From: Erigeron canadensis
Lineage: Eukaryota > Streptophyta > Magnoliopsida > Asterales > Asteraceae
Length of the DNA stretch: 64,000 bases
Direction: 5' to 3'
Assembly: GCF_010389155.1 (NCBI RefSeq)
Contig: NC_057764.1
Location: 37,642,275 to 37,706,274, forward strand
Below, in pieces: positions 1 through 12,478 of this stretch. The position numbers and the translations under genes were made by a program. Each line of letters opens with the position of its first letter. The stretch's first letter is position 1. A model generated the notes under the pieces. The model worked only from the letters and a program-made list of their open reading frames with translations. It searched no databases and was not told the origin of the DNA.

Positions 1-9
1 TTTTTCATA

Positions 10-205
10 TTGTATATCGAACTTTAATTCTATGCATTGTATGTAATTAACTTTCAAATCCAGTGCATTATATATATCCGACCAATCAAATAGTTACAGG
101 TGACAGCTTATAGTTGTCACATATATACCCGGATATATACAATGCACGAGATTTGAAAATTCATTATATACAATGCACATAATTGAAGTTTCATACATAC
201 TATTA
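10..205. repeat. Imperfect inverted repeat (fold-back MITE-like)
   Basis: The left arm (roughly 30-110: GCATTGTATGTAATTAA, then TTTCAAATCCAGTGCATTATATA) is mirrored by the right arm (roughly 125-200: TATACAATGCACGAGATTTGAAA, then ATACAATGCACATAATTGAAG). The two arms would fold into a long imperfect hairpin. This is the shape of a degenerate MITE. No target-site duplication could be fixed because the left edge is at the window boundary. Confidence 0.45.
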
Positions 206-623
206 CAATTTGTACGTGTAAAGTTGTTTACATCAAAGTAATAAACCCTTAAATCAAAGTGACTTTTTCCAATGCAGAACCTCCACCCAAAAAATCAAAC
301 TAAAATATTCACTGTCAAAGCTAAAAAGAAAAGGCTAAAAAAATTTTTAAAACAAACATTTGAAATAAGTTAAAAGGTTATATAACTATTTACTTGTTGT
401 TTAGGAGAATTAAAATGTATCTAATAAATACCTTTTAAATAAAGACTTGCTAATTAAAAGATATGCCTTTTAGAAAATAAAACATAATTTAATTACTCGT
501 AAAATTTCCATTAACAAAGATTAAAATAAAGTAAATATGGCACTTAATTGTCAAGAAACTATCAATCTTATTTTTTATGTTCATAAAAACCTTTATTGCA
601 AAAATTTCTAATCAATTGATACG

Positions 624-1084
624 AGTGCTTTAAATACCGGTACGTACCAGTTGGTATTACCAGGAATACCGGATATCGGGTGGTACTCTGGTACAACTAT
701 CCCGGTATTTTGTCCGATATTTTCACTATTCAATACCGGCCGGTATTTCCGGTATTTTCAGGTATTACCGGAATGGTAATACCAGTATTTTGATTTTTTT
801 TTATTTTTAATCTTTTTAAAATTTATTTTTTGATACTTTAATGTTATGTTTTGTTATTTGTAAACTTTAAAACTTATATTTTGTTATAAAATACCGATTT
901 GGTATTATTTTTGAGTGAATTATACTTGTACTTTGACTATTTTCGTTAAATTGTAACAAGTTTTGTAGAATTTCTATAAAAATAAAAATACAAAAATTAA
1001 ATTATCGTGCCGATATGTACCGGCCGGTATACCGGTACCGAGTACCCAACCAGTACAACTAAATTACCGGTATTTATAACATTG
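624..1084. mobile_element. Non-autonomous hAT-like element, TACCGG-rich (copy A)
   Basis: Both ends carry dense TACCGG/CCGGTA motifs around an AT-rich core. The right end reads, on the minus strand, CAATGTTATAAATACCGG, and the left end GAGTGCTTTAAATACCGG, so both fit a CARTGTTTTAAATACCGG-type terminal inverted repeat. A second copy in the opposite orientation sits at 20719-21135 and shares core words such as the track around TTGTAACAAGTTTTG. CARTG termini suggest the hAT superfamily; no clean 8-bp target duplication is visible, so the class is inferred. Confidence 0.55.
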
Positions 1085-1390
1085 ATTGATAGAGCACTTG
1101 AGTTTTACCCAAAACTGTATAACATTATAACATATGAGTTTGAACTTTAATATTGGCATGTGTTGCCGTTCCAAAAAAAAAAATATTGACATGTATGTGG
1201 GATTTTCTGGGCCCATTAATTAAGACAATGTTGTCAAATCCAAATGATTCACCATTATATGATGAGTTTTTTTTTATTTAACGACACCATAATAGTAATT
1301 GAAAATGATTCATGAAATCATAACATTAAAAAAAAAAGTAGAAATATATATATATCATGGTCAGTTATCCAACCATGAAGCGTAGATTTT

Positions 1391-1391
1391 G

Positions 1392-1420
<29 letters not shown>
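1391..1420. repeat. (TA)n microsatellite
   Basis: Pure TA dinucleotide run of about 15 units. Confidence 0.9.
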
Positions 1421-1422
<2 letters not shown>

Positions 1423-1498
1423 TTGCTTGATATATTAACCATTAATGGTCAATGCTTAATTAGTTAATAACAAACCAAACACCATTAATTATAATCAA

Positions 1499-1900
1499 CT
1501 AGATGGATGCCCGCGCGATGCGACGGCGATGATGATAGCGATGTAACGGTAGAGGCAACGGGTGATGGTGACGACGAATAAGATAGGTTATCAATATCAA
1601 TATGTAAACACAACAATCAAAAATCACCCACTTTTCTTTATTTATCAACATGTAAACAAACTTGTCTACCCGTATTTCAAAATAAAAAAAATGAATTGTA
1701 AGTTATTATATACAAAGCTAAATAATCAACCAACTATCGATAATCTTATTCTAGTTTAGTTGCATCATCATGGAACCTCGCTTTCATTTCTGTATATCTA
1801 TTGACAGCCTCTTTATATCCATTGGTATCTTACCGAGAAAAGCAAAGTTACTTTTAGACATTCTAGATATTTTTGAATATACAATTGTGGAAATATTTAG
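1499..1900 (-). mobile_element. Helitron-like 3' end (minus), other end undefined
   Basis: Read on the minus strand, the segment ends in CGTCGCATCGCGCGGGCATC, a few more bases and CTAG at 1499-1502. A GC-rich short hairpin about 10 nt before a CTRR terminus is the usual Helitron 3' end. GTG/GAC-rich triplets follow inward, as in the other Helitron relics of this window. I could not find a matching TC 5' end, so the right border is a guess. Confidence 0.4.
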
Positions 1901-3654
1901 TTTTACAGAGTTTTTTTTTTTTTTTCAGTATTAGCCAGGGCATATTTGTCTAAGCAGTTCGTAACAGTTCTTAATGGAAGTATACATATAATAAGTTGGA
2001 AGGTAGATTGGACATTTCAGGTTCTTATCACTTAACTCTTAATACAATTTACCAAGCATGCCCTGAAGTCTCTCTCCATGAGTGTTAGGGAGTACGGTTT
2101 TTTAACTTTAGTAACACATGTATTAAACCACGATATCTTCGTATTATATATGTACGCACATGTGATTTGAATTTTAGTGGTTGAGACACATGTGTCAAGC
2201 ATGATGCATTTTTTTAGTAGATTAATGGTTCCAGGCTATATGATACTGGTTATTTAATTACATTATCATTCTAAAATCCGATACTGTATATTTTATAGGA
2301 TATATAAATTAAATAATATATTTATGATGTGATATATAAACAATCTTAATAATGCTCGGAATCCAAACAACTAAATAATCCTCGAAACCCAAACAAATCG
2401 TAGCAACTAAAATCTTGTGTTGCCTATTAATTAATTTCAAACGGATCAATATGTATATATAATGATAATAATAATATAATCTGATGTTTCTAAGTCATAA
2501 ATTATTATCTAAAAAGAATTAGAATTAGATTATTAATTTTTTATCACGCAAAATACGAAGGTGAACATATGTAATAGTAATGTTTGTCAACTAACCCATA
2601 GGAGAGTCTTTTAACCTTATAAACTTTACTAATAAAAAAAGTGAGATGTTGTTTTATAACTCAATAATATTTGATATGTAAAAAGATTCTTACAAAAATT
2701 GTATTGAAAAATAATCTTTTCACATCATTGGTCAAGAAATAAATTTGTTCCAATTAGATTTTGTAATGAGTATCGTATAATATACTCGTAATCCTATACA
2801 TTAAATTATAAGATTAGGCTTGATATATAGCCAAAAATTTGTACACACATTTGTTTGTTTATGTGCAGTCATGTGGATTCTTTTTTAACAGTTGTATAAT
2901 GATTCCAAACTTCCAGGCATGTACGGGGGTCTCCAAAATGGAGCCAAAATAATGTGTATATTAATTATCCATATGAAATTATATATTCACGTTTATAGTG
3001 GAAAAAATGATAGTAATAGCCAGTATATCCTTTATCATCGAGTATATAAAAACATAACATTAAGAAAGTTATAAATTTCAATCTCTAGCTCGTAAAAATG
3101 AATCCAAATAAAATTCGTTAATCTTCTCTTTTACATTCTAAACTATTTTTTTGTTTGAACATACATTCTAAACTAATACTCATGTGTTTGTTCAACTAAT
3201 TAATTAAGTAAACTAGCTTTTCAAGAGAAAAAAGGAAAGGATCTACAATTGTATAACTTTTTAGGTATTTTACCTTTCTAATGTACAGTGAATTGAATTA
3301 CTATCTAGCTAGATACTAGTCACATTTCTCATATTTATATGGGTGAATTGATAGGGAGGTTTTTGAGAGTCCTGATTTTCGTATCATACATAAGAGTATA
3401 TGAATAAAATAAATGTTATTTTAAAAAAAAAACGAAGAAATTAAGATATCAATAATTTAATTAGCAAAATCTAAAATCTGTCAATATAATCTTATGTTGG
3501 ATTCTCGAAATCTTTAACTTGAGAATGAATTTCCAATGAGTTATACAAACAACTTTCACCTCAAATCATATGAAAGATCACTAGAAGTTGCAAACATGCA
3601 TGAAGTAATCGATCACAGGATAGAAATAATATATAATGTCGAATAAAATTAAAA

Positions 3655-4687
3655 TTAAAGCGCAAGTCTTAGCTCCAAATCTAGTTCGTGGCTACCATTT
3701 GAATCCGAATTCTGACTGTTTGATCCCATGGAATCATCTCGATCTTTCCTTGTCTTCTTACTCCTCAATGAATCCTTCACCATTCAAATTAATAATACAC
3801 ACATTATTATAAAACAAATATTACGGAAAGTAAAATAAACTTCAAGTTTCAATTCAATATATACTTTTAAAAAAAAAGCAAAATTAATGTAGGGCTATAT
3901 ATATGGATATATTTAGTAATTACCTCAAGTAATTCTGGGCTAAAAAGGTGTCTACTGCTTATGCCTATGGGTTCGACATAGCGTTGAGCCTCTAAGATGG
4001 CACTGCTTGCATCCCATCTGCTTTAATCAAGATGGTTAGCTAGGATCATGACTTAATTGTTCATACATATATATATATACCTTTTTTAAGCGAATTAATT
4101 GCAAGAAAAATGGAATGCTAATCGAAGTTAATTAAGCATATATGTAGTATAAAGCCATCCATATGTATATGTGTACAAGGACTATAAATAATTACCTGGG
4201 GTTAATGCTAGCTATATGCGATTCACCAAATGCGTAGTTGGTTCTATCTAATTCGCTCATACCCAACTGCATTTTTACAAAGATGCGACCCCGGTCATCA
4301 ATATAGTTCAATATATATGCGTGTTTGTGCGTACAAATGTGTATATATATATATATATCAATGAAATGGGAATTTAATTAGAGAAGTAATCAAATTAGTC
4401 ATGAAGAGGAAAATTAGCCAACTGGTTTAGACAAAATTGATGAGTAATTATATATATATAGTGTGTAATGAGAATGTGGATATATATATAAGTACCATGT
4501 GGGAATGATGGGTTCCTTGAAAAGAATTAAAAGAAGCTGCCGTAGATGGTGAATTGTATGAGAAGGAAGATGATGATGATGAATATGGTGTTTGCATTCT
4601 AATATCCTCCTGCACATTTACATATCATCAAACAAGAAATTAGTTTCGAATATCAAGCTAGTAATTAAGTTTGACTTTTTAAACCAT

Positions 4688-4731
<44 letters not shown>

Positions 4732-5194
4732 TTAGTTTGATATATAGTGGCTTTAATTTAAAGATGAAGATGTATGCAAGAACAAGTGAAAGGTTAATTA
4801 GGACTTGTTGAAACTTATAAAACCCTAAGGTAGGTATTTATGTATGTTTTCATAAGTCAACCTGAATGAACTCACACAAGTTTACTACTGAGCGATGGTG
4901 GTCCATTGATCAGGTCTTTCATCAGATATCGTTGGAGAATATGAAATCGGAAAAGAGTTCAAAGATATATACTATGGACTTAATTGTGAGTTGAAAAGAT
5001 GATGATTAAGTAGTGATGAAAGATGTACGTACCTGCGGAAGGAAGCCTGCCATTTGGCTATGGAGTCTAATCTTTTCAAGCTGAGCAACACCAAGTCCTC
5101 TTTGGGGTTGCTTAGGTTTATCCGAACCGCTCTTTTTCCCTTTCCTTGACGATGATCCAGACGATGATCTTTCATTCCCACCATAATAATTCAT
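3655..5194 (-). CDS. SPEAR/TIE-type EAR-motif transcriptional repressor
   Basis: Five exons on the minus strand: 5194-5033, 4609-4496, 4266-4196, 4017-3924 and 3774-3655, giving 186 residues. The N-terminal part carries the SPL motif (KPKQPQRGLGVAQLEKIRLH, about residues 24-45) after a Ser/Gly/Lys-rich stretch. The C-terminus ends in an EAR motif, LDLELRLAL, immediately before the stop. These two marks define the SPOROCYTELESS-like SPEAR family, which includes TIE1. Family members bind class II TCP factors and recruit TOPLESS co-repressors in the nucleus, shaping leaf and ovule development. All junctions are GT-AG and in frame. The ATG at 5194 was chosen because the family starts just before the Ser-rich block; an in-frame ATG at 5254 would add 20 residues. 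The intron 3 acceptor is a tandem AAGCAG. The exact SPEAR paralogue is not resolved. The middle is rich in Ser, Asn and His. Confidence 0.88.
4692..4726. repeat. (AT)n microsatellite in SPEAR intron 1
   Basis: Pure AT run inside the first intron of the SPEAR-family gene. Confidence 0.9.
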
Positions 5195-5929
5195 CTTTGA
5201 TTTCGATATATATATATCTCTTCGATCAAAATTTGTATGTAATATATATCCCAACCAACTATATGTGATCTTTCACAAGTAATTTATTAAAAACCTTGTT
5301 ATTCACCTTAATTCCTCTCTTCTTCGTCGAATCGAATCCAAAACATATACATATACTAGTAAACTTATAAATATATATATATATAAAAAAAAAAAAAGAA
5401 GAAAAGAAGATCTCTTTAAGCTAGCATATATGATTGCCTTTTTAAAGCTGTCAACCAAATGGAGTATAAAAAACCTTATGCATCGCTGGAGGAGATTGCA
5501 TTTAGATATAGCTTGCAGGATCATCAATTCTGACCCTCATCATTTCTATTTATATTTGCTTAGATACTATGTTTTTCCTCCTTCTTCTTATTCAATTCCT
5601 TTTATTATTATTATTATTTATAAAAAAACTTCTACCCAATTAAAAAATTGGTTATGGTGACTTTTGGGATAGACGATCTTGTCTCATAAGTACAATATAT
5701 AATGCGTAGAACCCATATTAATGGGAATTAAATAATACATATATATTATTTTTGATTGATATTAAATTGAATATTTTAATAATAAATAATATATATGCCC
5801 ATCATTAATGTACCGAGCTCGTGGATGAATTTTAAAGATTGTGTATTAATTAACTAATTAACTATGTAACTTGAGTAACTTTAAAGATTCAAAAAAAAGA
5901 TTCAAAAATGATAATTGAAACTTGAACAT

Positions 5930-6310
5930 TAACGAGCATGGTACTCGCGCAATGCGGCGGTAGTAGTGGGGAAGACGGTCTGTTAGAGATTTTAGGTAGT
6001 TACATAAAGAAAAAAAAACAAAAAAGTCTAAGGGCAAATCTAGTAATTCAAAGGCAGAATTACCTAATATAGAATATGTCATTTCTTTTATAAGGTATTA
6101 TAGATAAATTTTTAATTTTATCTCTCAAGTTACTTCTAACTTGAGAAAATCCTAGCCCATATATACAAGACGTATATATATATAAGACGTATATATTAAA
6201 GATTGTGTATAGACGTATGTACGCGTAGTAATGCGATAGTGGTGTGGTGGTGGCTGTGGTGGGGACAGTGATGGCCACGGGTGGCGACGACAACTAGTGG
6301 TGCCGGTGAT
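5930..6310 (-). mobile_element. Degenerate Helitron-like fragments
   Basis: Two GC-rich islands in AT-rich DNA, one near 5938-5975 (CTCGCGCAATGCGGCGG) and one near 6218-6300 (GCGTAGTAATGCG followed by GTGGTGGTGG-like runs), resemble the 3' ends of the Helitron family seen elsewhere in this window. No exact termini survive, so this is an inference from resemblance. Confidence 0.3.
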
Positions 6311-6687
6311 GGAGAATAAATGAGATGGATAATTTATATAATTTGCTTGTTTATTGAGAAAAAAGAAGAGGGTTTGCTTTTTATATAAGAGGAAGATTGT
6401 AAGAACATATATTTCTATCTAAAGAATTACTAAATTTTATGCAATGTCACTCTAAAATTAATCAAACCCGATTTATAAACTTACTTTGGTCATGAAATCG
6501 TCTACACTAAATCTAAGTTGAGATGTTGTTCGGGCTCTGTGCTTTACATGTAATATTTACCCGAAGATCATTTTTCTGTGTTGTTGAAAATATTTTTGGT
6601 AGCCCAAAGCTAATGTAAGACCTATGGTTTTTCATGCAACATCATAACAATATTTAAAAAAGACATACAATAAATCTTTTAGTATAT

Positions 6688-7076
6688 CACTACAAATAAT
6701 ATTACAATTATCTACACTTTTAGTTAACGTGAAGAAATTAAAAAATTTATCACGTTTTTATGTATGTAATTTTTTGTTGAACTAAAAGTGTACATGTAAA
6801 AATTTATCCACACTTTTGTGTGAACTTTTATAGTTAATTTGTTACACCATATTTGTCCACATCAACTAAAAATGTAGCAGTGTGAACAAATGTAGTGTTA
6901 CACATTAAATATGAAAGTTCACACTAAAAAGTGTGAACTTTTAGAATACCACATTTTTTAATGTGGATAAATTTTTATACACTTTTAATTCAACATATTT
7001 TTAAACAAATAAAAATGTGAGCAAATTAAAAATGTGTTCACATTAAGTATAGATAATTATAATATTATTAGTAGTG
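6688..7076. mobile_element. Non-autonomous CACTA-type element (389 bp)
   Basis: The element begins CACTACAAATAATATTACAA and ends in the inverse, ATAATATTATTAGTAGTG. The flanking trinucleotide TAT on both sides (6685-6687 and 7077-7079) is the 3-bp target duplication expected for CACTA (En/Spm) transposons. The interior has repeated subterminal words around AAAAGTGT and GTTCACA in both orientations. There is no transposase frame, so it needs enzymes from elsewhere. Confidence 0.75.
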
Positions 7077-8163
7077 TATATAGCTTTTCTAACATTTTAC
7101 ACATATAGGACTTGATAGAGTGGTCACGCAAATCACTTTTAAATACGGGTGAAGTGAACTCTTTGTGCGCGCCCACAAGACGTACGTACTGGTACTCTTA
7201 CTACTAGTCAAAATTAACTATAAGTCCCCTTATAAAGTTTTACACTTTTCCGCAAAGCGTGCATATGCTCTTTCATAACGTATAACAAATTAATATTCAG
7301 ATGTGTCAATTTTAGTAACAGTGTCCACCCTATAGGACATTAACGTTTTACTATAAACATTCTGCCGGTCTTTCTACCAATTCACAATGATACATATGAT
7401 AATTAACACAAAATTCCATTCCACAAACCATCAATTTTCATAATGATTGGATCCAACATAAAAAGAACATTCAACATTTCCCTTTTGATAAAAATGTGAT
7501 TTGTTGTTAATTTTTTGGTTTTTTACAACATCCTTAAGAGGTTGTAAAAAAGCAAAAAAAAATAATTATATTTGCTCCGCAAGTTTTGATGATTTGTTAC
7601 CTATTATTTTGTATTAATACACATTTGCTCCAAAAGTTTTAGATTTTTACAATTTGAAACACGTACGTCTACCCTAAAACTTTTGAATTTATACTACACA
7701 CTGAAATATGTATATTTATTGTATATGAATATTGTAGAAATATCACTCTTTAATTGTATGCCTTTTAATAAGTCAAAGTTTGATGTTAATATGTATAGTG
7801 GATCATACATAACTTTTTCTTATTTTAATTGAGTCAGGTTGATTTGGTCATGCATTATGTCACATTTGATATGATTGACCTATCTCACGGTCTCATCAAA
7901 ATTAAACGGGAAGTGATAAATCTATAACATATTTTAACTATTCATAACAAATGTACATATTATATTGCATAGTGTATAATTATATAAAAAATGCATGGCC
8001 AAATAATATTATGAATTTATCATTTCCCAAATGAAACTAATTAATCTTATTCATTCTATATTTTTCTCGACCGGTTACTTTTTCCTTTGGCCTTAGTATT
8101 ATTTTTCTACCACTAATTTGATTTGCTTTTAAACTTCTACTAATCATTAGATCCCGCTTTAAC

Positions 8164-8644
8164 TAAGGCTGCCAATTTTTACACGAAACCTGTTAACACG
8201 ACATGACATGTTCTTAACAGGTTTCGTGTTTGACCTTAACAGGTTTCGTGTCTTAACAGATCAGGACCTGTTAGGACATGTTAAGACTTGTTAAGGTTAT
8301 ACATACATATAAATACTAAGAATTGATTATTATGATTTGATGTATGATTTTTATAAGGTAAGATGTCTATGAACTTTTGTAATGTAAGGTTTATTATCAT
8401 TATATAATAGTTGAGATTTGTAAAAGTTTTGTATCGTTATGTTTTTTTTTTAATAATACTCAAGAATTCTATAAAATATATGTTATCAAGTTTACTAACA
8501 GGTCTTAACAGGTGTACTTGTTAATTTTCGTGTCGTGTTCGTGTTTGAAAAAAATGACACGATTAGTTAATAGGTCGTGTTCGTGTTTGACATTAACAAA
8601 TTCGTGTCTTAACAGGTTTCGTGTGACCTGTTATGCCAACCTTA
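8164..8644. mobile_element. Non-autonomous hAT-type element (481 bp)
   Basis: Starts TAAGGCTGCCAATTT and ends TGCCAACCTTA, an imperfect terminal inverted repeat of about 11 bp. Flanks GCTTTAAC (8156-8163) and ACTTTAAC (8645-8652) match at 7 of 8 positions, as for an 8-bp hAT target duplication. Near both ends it carries many copies of TTAACAGGTTTCGTGT and its variants, typical of hAT subterminal repeats. No coding capacity. Confidence 0.75.
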
Positions 8645-8714
8645 ACTTTAACTGAATTAAATATATAATATATTTATTTAAAAAATATATTTCATTAACA
8701 TTTAAATTATATAT

Positions 8715-10610
8715 ATATATGTGGGTGGATTATTTTGAGTACAAGGGGAAAAAAAAGTACAAAAAGTAAAACCTTTTTTTTTCTCCGGCCACCTTCTTCT
8801 ACGGTGACCGCCACACCTCATCCTTCTTCCTTCTTCTCCGGCGAACAACCACCTCCACCACCCCCGACGACATCTCCGACGACTTTTCAGGTGGATACGG
8901 TACGGGCCAGTGGCCCTTATATGTTTTAAGTTAACCGTCAAGGGATGCATATAGGAATCGTATGGATTTGATGGCGGCGATACAAGAGATGGTGACGGTT
9001 TGCTACAGTACGGGCGCAACCCTTACTGCCAGCACCGTGGTTGGGGATAAGGGCTGTCAATCTCTACCCAACTCAAACCCAACCGGATAAAAATCAGGTT
9101 AGGGTTGTGAAATCTTGACCCGTCAACCCGCCAACTCGCTAACCCACTAACCTGATTTTTTTCAAGTTGGGTTCGGGTTGACCCATTGGGTTAACAGGTC
9201 GACCTGCCAACCTGATAAGAATTTAAATTTATATGATTTTTTTAATAGGTCAACCCACCAACCCATTTGACCCGCCAACCCATGACCCATTTGACTTAAA
9301 ATTTACCCACCAACCCACGACCCATATGACCTGTTTGACCTGAAATCAACCCGTCAATCCTCTAACCCACCAACCCATTTAACCCGCCAACCCGATTTTT
9401 TTCAAGTTGGTGGGTTGGGTTCGGGTTGACAGGTCATGGGTCAGGGTTGAAATTTCTGACCTGAAACTTTTAGTGAGTTGGGTTAGGGTTAGAGATTTTC
9501 GACCCGCCAACCCGTGAACCCAAACCCGCTAACCCGAACCCATTGACATCCCTAGTTGGGGTGGTCGGAGATGATGGTGGCTGGTGGTGGTTGTCTCACC
9601 GGAGAAGGAGGTAGGTGGCCAGCGGTGGTAGTCTCGCCGGAAAAGAAGCAGACTACTGGCCAGAGAAGGAGGAAGAAGGCTTGATCTAATATGTCCAAAG
9701 CTTTGATCTAACGGTTACGGAGTGTACTTTTGTACTTTTTTTTCCATGTGTACTTAAATTAACTTTCCTCTAGGGGTGGGTTATTTTGAGTACAAGGGAA
9801 AAAAATACAAAAAGTACAACATTCTTCTTTCTTCTCCGGCGATGGCCACACCTCCTCTTTCTTCCTTCTTCTCTGACGAACAACCAACGCCACCACCTCC
9901 AGCAACATCTCCAGTGAATTTTCCGGCGAGAATCAGGTTCATTTTTGGGTGGATACGGTATGGGCCAAAGGCCCTCATTCGTTCTAAACTGGTTGTCAAG
10001 GGACGCGTATAGGAATCATATGGATTTTATGGGTGGCGATCCTAGAGATGGTGACGGTTTGATATGGTACGGGAGAAGCCCTTACTGCTGGCACCGACGT
10101 CGTGGTTGGGGTGGTTGGAGATGATGGTGGTGGCGGTGTTTGTCTCGCCGGAGAATAAGGAGGTGGTGGTGGTTGGCGGCGACAGTCTAGCCGGAGAAGA
10201 AGGAAGAAGAACCTTGTACTTTTTGTACTTTTTAGATTGTGTGTACTATAATTATCTTTTCACTAGGGGTGGGTTATTTTGAGTACAAGGGGGGAAAAAG
10301 TACAAAAAGTACAACATTCTTCCTTTTTCTCCGGCGACCGCCACACCTCCTCATTCTTTCTTCTTCTTCGGTAAACAACCACCGCCGCCACCTCCGGCAA
10401 CATCTCCGGCGACTTTTCGGCGAGAATCGGGTTCGTTTTTGGTGGATACGGTACGGGTCAGTGACCCTCATCCGTTCTAAACTGGTTGTCAAGTGACGCA
10501 TATGGGAATCGTATGAATTTGATGGGCGGCGATCCAAGAGATGGTGACGGTTTGCTATGGTATGGGCGAAGCCCTTGCTGCCGGCGTCGGCACCGTGGTT
10601 TTAAAATAAA
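8715..10610. repeat. Three head-to-tail copies of a ~0.5 kb terminal-inverted-repeat element
   Basis: Copies start near 8719, 9772 and 10265, each with GGGTGG(G/A)TTATTTTGAGTACAAGG followed by an AAAGTACAAAAAGTA run, a CCGGCGA/CCACC-rich block, a GGATACGGTACGGG block and a TGGTGACGGTTTG block. Copies 1 and 2 end in a GTACTTTT tract and a CTAGGGG junction that is also the start of the next copy. The outer ends (TAGGGGTGGGTTATTTTGAG against TAGAGGAAAGTTAATTTAAG on the other strand) form an imperfect terminal inverted repeat, so the unit is probably a transposon. Copy 1 is split by a 507-bp hAT-type insertion; copy 3 is truncated near 10610. The Pro-rich frames inside are not genes. Confidence 0.7.
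9048..9554. mobile_element. hAT-type MITE nested in repeat copy 1 (507 bp)
   Basis: Starts TAAGGGCTGTCAATC and ends ATTGACATCCCTA, an imperfect terminal inverted repeat. The flanks GTTGGGGA (9040-9047) and GTTGGGGT (9555-9562) agree at 7 of 8 bases, fitting a hAT 8-bp target duplication. The body is made of AACCCGCCAACCC-type words in both orientations, giving a strongly fold-back structure. Comparison with repeat copies 2 and 3 shows that the insertion interrupts sequence continuous there (the GTGGTTGGGGTGG stretch of copy 2). Confidence 0.8.
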
Positions 10611-12021
10611 ACAAGTATTAAACTTCTTCATTAATTATTGCAAATTTCTAAACTATGTTCGGCCAAACAGCTTCATATTGGGGCTGGAGCCCTAAAGCTG
10701 GAGCTTGGTACTAGGTGAGGGTTTGGATTTGGAGAGACTTATGTTTAAGTTTAAAGAGACAATTAAGGTTTTTTCTCTAATATATTATTCTGCCTTTGGA
10801 CGTACTATTTGGGTCTTTTCCCTCTTACTAGGTAGTGGGTGAGAGGGTTTTTTTAGCGTGTGTCTAGTTAAAACAACATAGTCTAAACCCTCCGTTGTAA
10901 TATTCGATCCGTGTCTATAAAAAGGGCAGCCTCTGGATATTCTTGGATGATATCTTCCTCAAAGAGATCTAGATATCTAGAGTGCAGCATCCAAATAAAG
11001 TTATTTTTTTAGTAAAAATAATAATAAAGAAAAAAAACTCCCAAAAGCTTTTTGTTACACAGCTCCATTATATATTAAGACTTTGTTGATTAAAATTGAC
11101 TGAAAAACTCAAATTTAAATGAGAGTTCTTAGGTTAAATCATCAATGACCCCTAACTCTATTAGTAAAGGGTTTAATGAGACATTTCGTTTTTAATGAGA
11201 GTCTTTAGGTTTAATCTGAGAAACTACAAAAGCTATTTACATTAGTGTGAAAAAGTAAAAGGAAAATAACATCTAGCTGTTCAAATAAAAAACTTCTTAT
11301 TGAATGTGAATGAAAAGAACTCCAATTTTACTATACAAATGATCAACCTTGGTATGAGTTGGAAGGTATTTTGGTCACTAGAATGCCTAGGAAACATAGG
11401 ATTAATGAGATAATAGTTTATTGTACAGAAATTACTAGTTGTTAGAAACATGGGAGTATGTGTTTTATTTTATCTCATATCAATAAATAAATAAATAATG
11501 GTGAGTATCCATGCAACAAATCCAATCGGAGCTGTTGCTCGCCATATATTTTGGATCATAATAATTTGAGTTGTCATAAATAATCGATATATTTATAGTA
11601 TATATTGCCGGTAGAGCTCAAATAAAAAAAAGTTTTATATATATGTTTTCTATCAATACTAACAACACTATAGACTCAAATATCTATTGTTTTATAGTAA
11701 GTTGGATTTTTTGTTTAAATTTTGCTAAATGAAGTCTTAAACTTAATTTTTTTAAGATGCATTATATAGTTGTATATTTATCATAAAATTCAAAAAGTCT
11801 TTGATATAAAAATGTATAATTTTTTATATGCACATTAAGTAAAGCCAAGACTTTATTTAATTTTTTTTTTATTCTACTTCCTAGAAACAATTTTGTAGTA
11901 TCCTAAGACAATTCATGGGATCAAAACTCACAAAACTAGTATAAAAATATATATACTCAACTCAAGTTAAAAATAATATATTAAATATTAGGTTAATTTG
12001 TTGTAAAAAATTAGATTGTAC

Positions 12022-12280
12022 ATGCGCAATAAAGCGGTGGTGATAGAGGCGGTGGCGGGTGACGGTGGTGGAGGTGATGATTTGGTTATTAATGTAAAAA
12101 TAATTGATATAAATGGGGTTAATGTAGATTTTTTAAGGGTTGATGGATGTATAATAATTTAATTAAAGATATCATATTGAAATTAGGTGTAGATATTAAA
12201 ATTATTAAATTAAAGAAAAGAGTATTTTAGATAGTTTAAAGGTTGAAATTTGAAAAAATTAAAAATAGATGAGTTATTTA
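12022..12280 (-). mobile_element. Helitron-like remnant
   Basis: A GC-rich island (GTACATGCGCAATAAAGCGG, then GGTGGCGGGTGACGG) resembling the Helitron 3' ends at 1499 and 5938, followed by AT-rich sequence. No CTRR terminus is preserved, so the call rests on resemblance only. Confidence 0.3.
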
Positions 12281-12295
12281 TTTTATAGGTTTTAG

Positions 12296-12478
12296 GTAAA
12301 ATTAAACAAGTATTAAAGTAAAACGTATAACACAATAAGTTTCTATTCACTGGAAATTATTGTGCAGACGTGCATTATAAAAATCATCGTGCATCAATTA
12401 AATCTTCGTGCATCAGTTTAACCATGATCTAAGGGTCAAGATCTTGTCTTATTTGTTTAACTTTAATACTTGTTTTAC
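12296..12478. mobile_element. Short inverted-repeat element (MITE-like, ~183 bp)
   Basis: The left end holds CAAGTATTAAAGTAAAAC and the right end GTTTAACTTTAATACTTG followed by TTTTAC, an imperfect terminal inverted repeat. Inside are three CGTGCAT words. A related end (TTTACTTTAATATTTGTTTTAC) lies at the right edge of the window, about 63945-63975, so it is a dispersed family. Superfamily unknown. Confidence 0.45.

Larger units (their letters stand above)
1..3654. other. AT-rich intergenic region
   Basis: No coding region could be supported here; the short open frames are random stretches in AT-rich DNA with no recognisable domain. It holds an inverted-repeat fold-back at about 1-205, a TACCGG-rich hAT-like element (about 624-1084), a (TA)n microsatellite at 1391-1420 and a Helitron-type 3' terminus in minus orientation at about 1499. 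Nothing else stands out between 1900 and 3650. This stretch lies downstream of the minus-strand SPEAR gene and should contain its 3' UTR near 3500-3654. Confidence 0.6.

Noticed and set aside
8702..9019. Open frames on both strands with Pro/Ser-rich or Arg-rich proteins around 8.7-10.6 kb
   Set aside because: They recur in each copy of a tandem repeat with terminal inverted repeats, change frame between copies and match no domain. They are repeat-derived, not genes.
10890..10990. CTATAAAAAGGGCAGCCTCT resembling an LTR or pararetrovirus TATA region
   Set aside because: Only a TATA-like core is visible; no TG...CA ends, primer-binding site or polypurine tract could be found, so a solo LTR is not supported.
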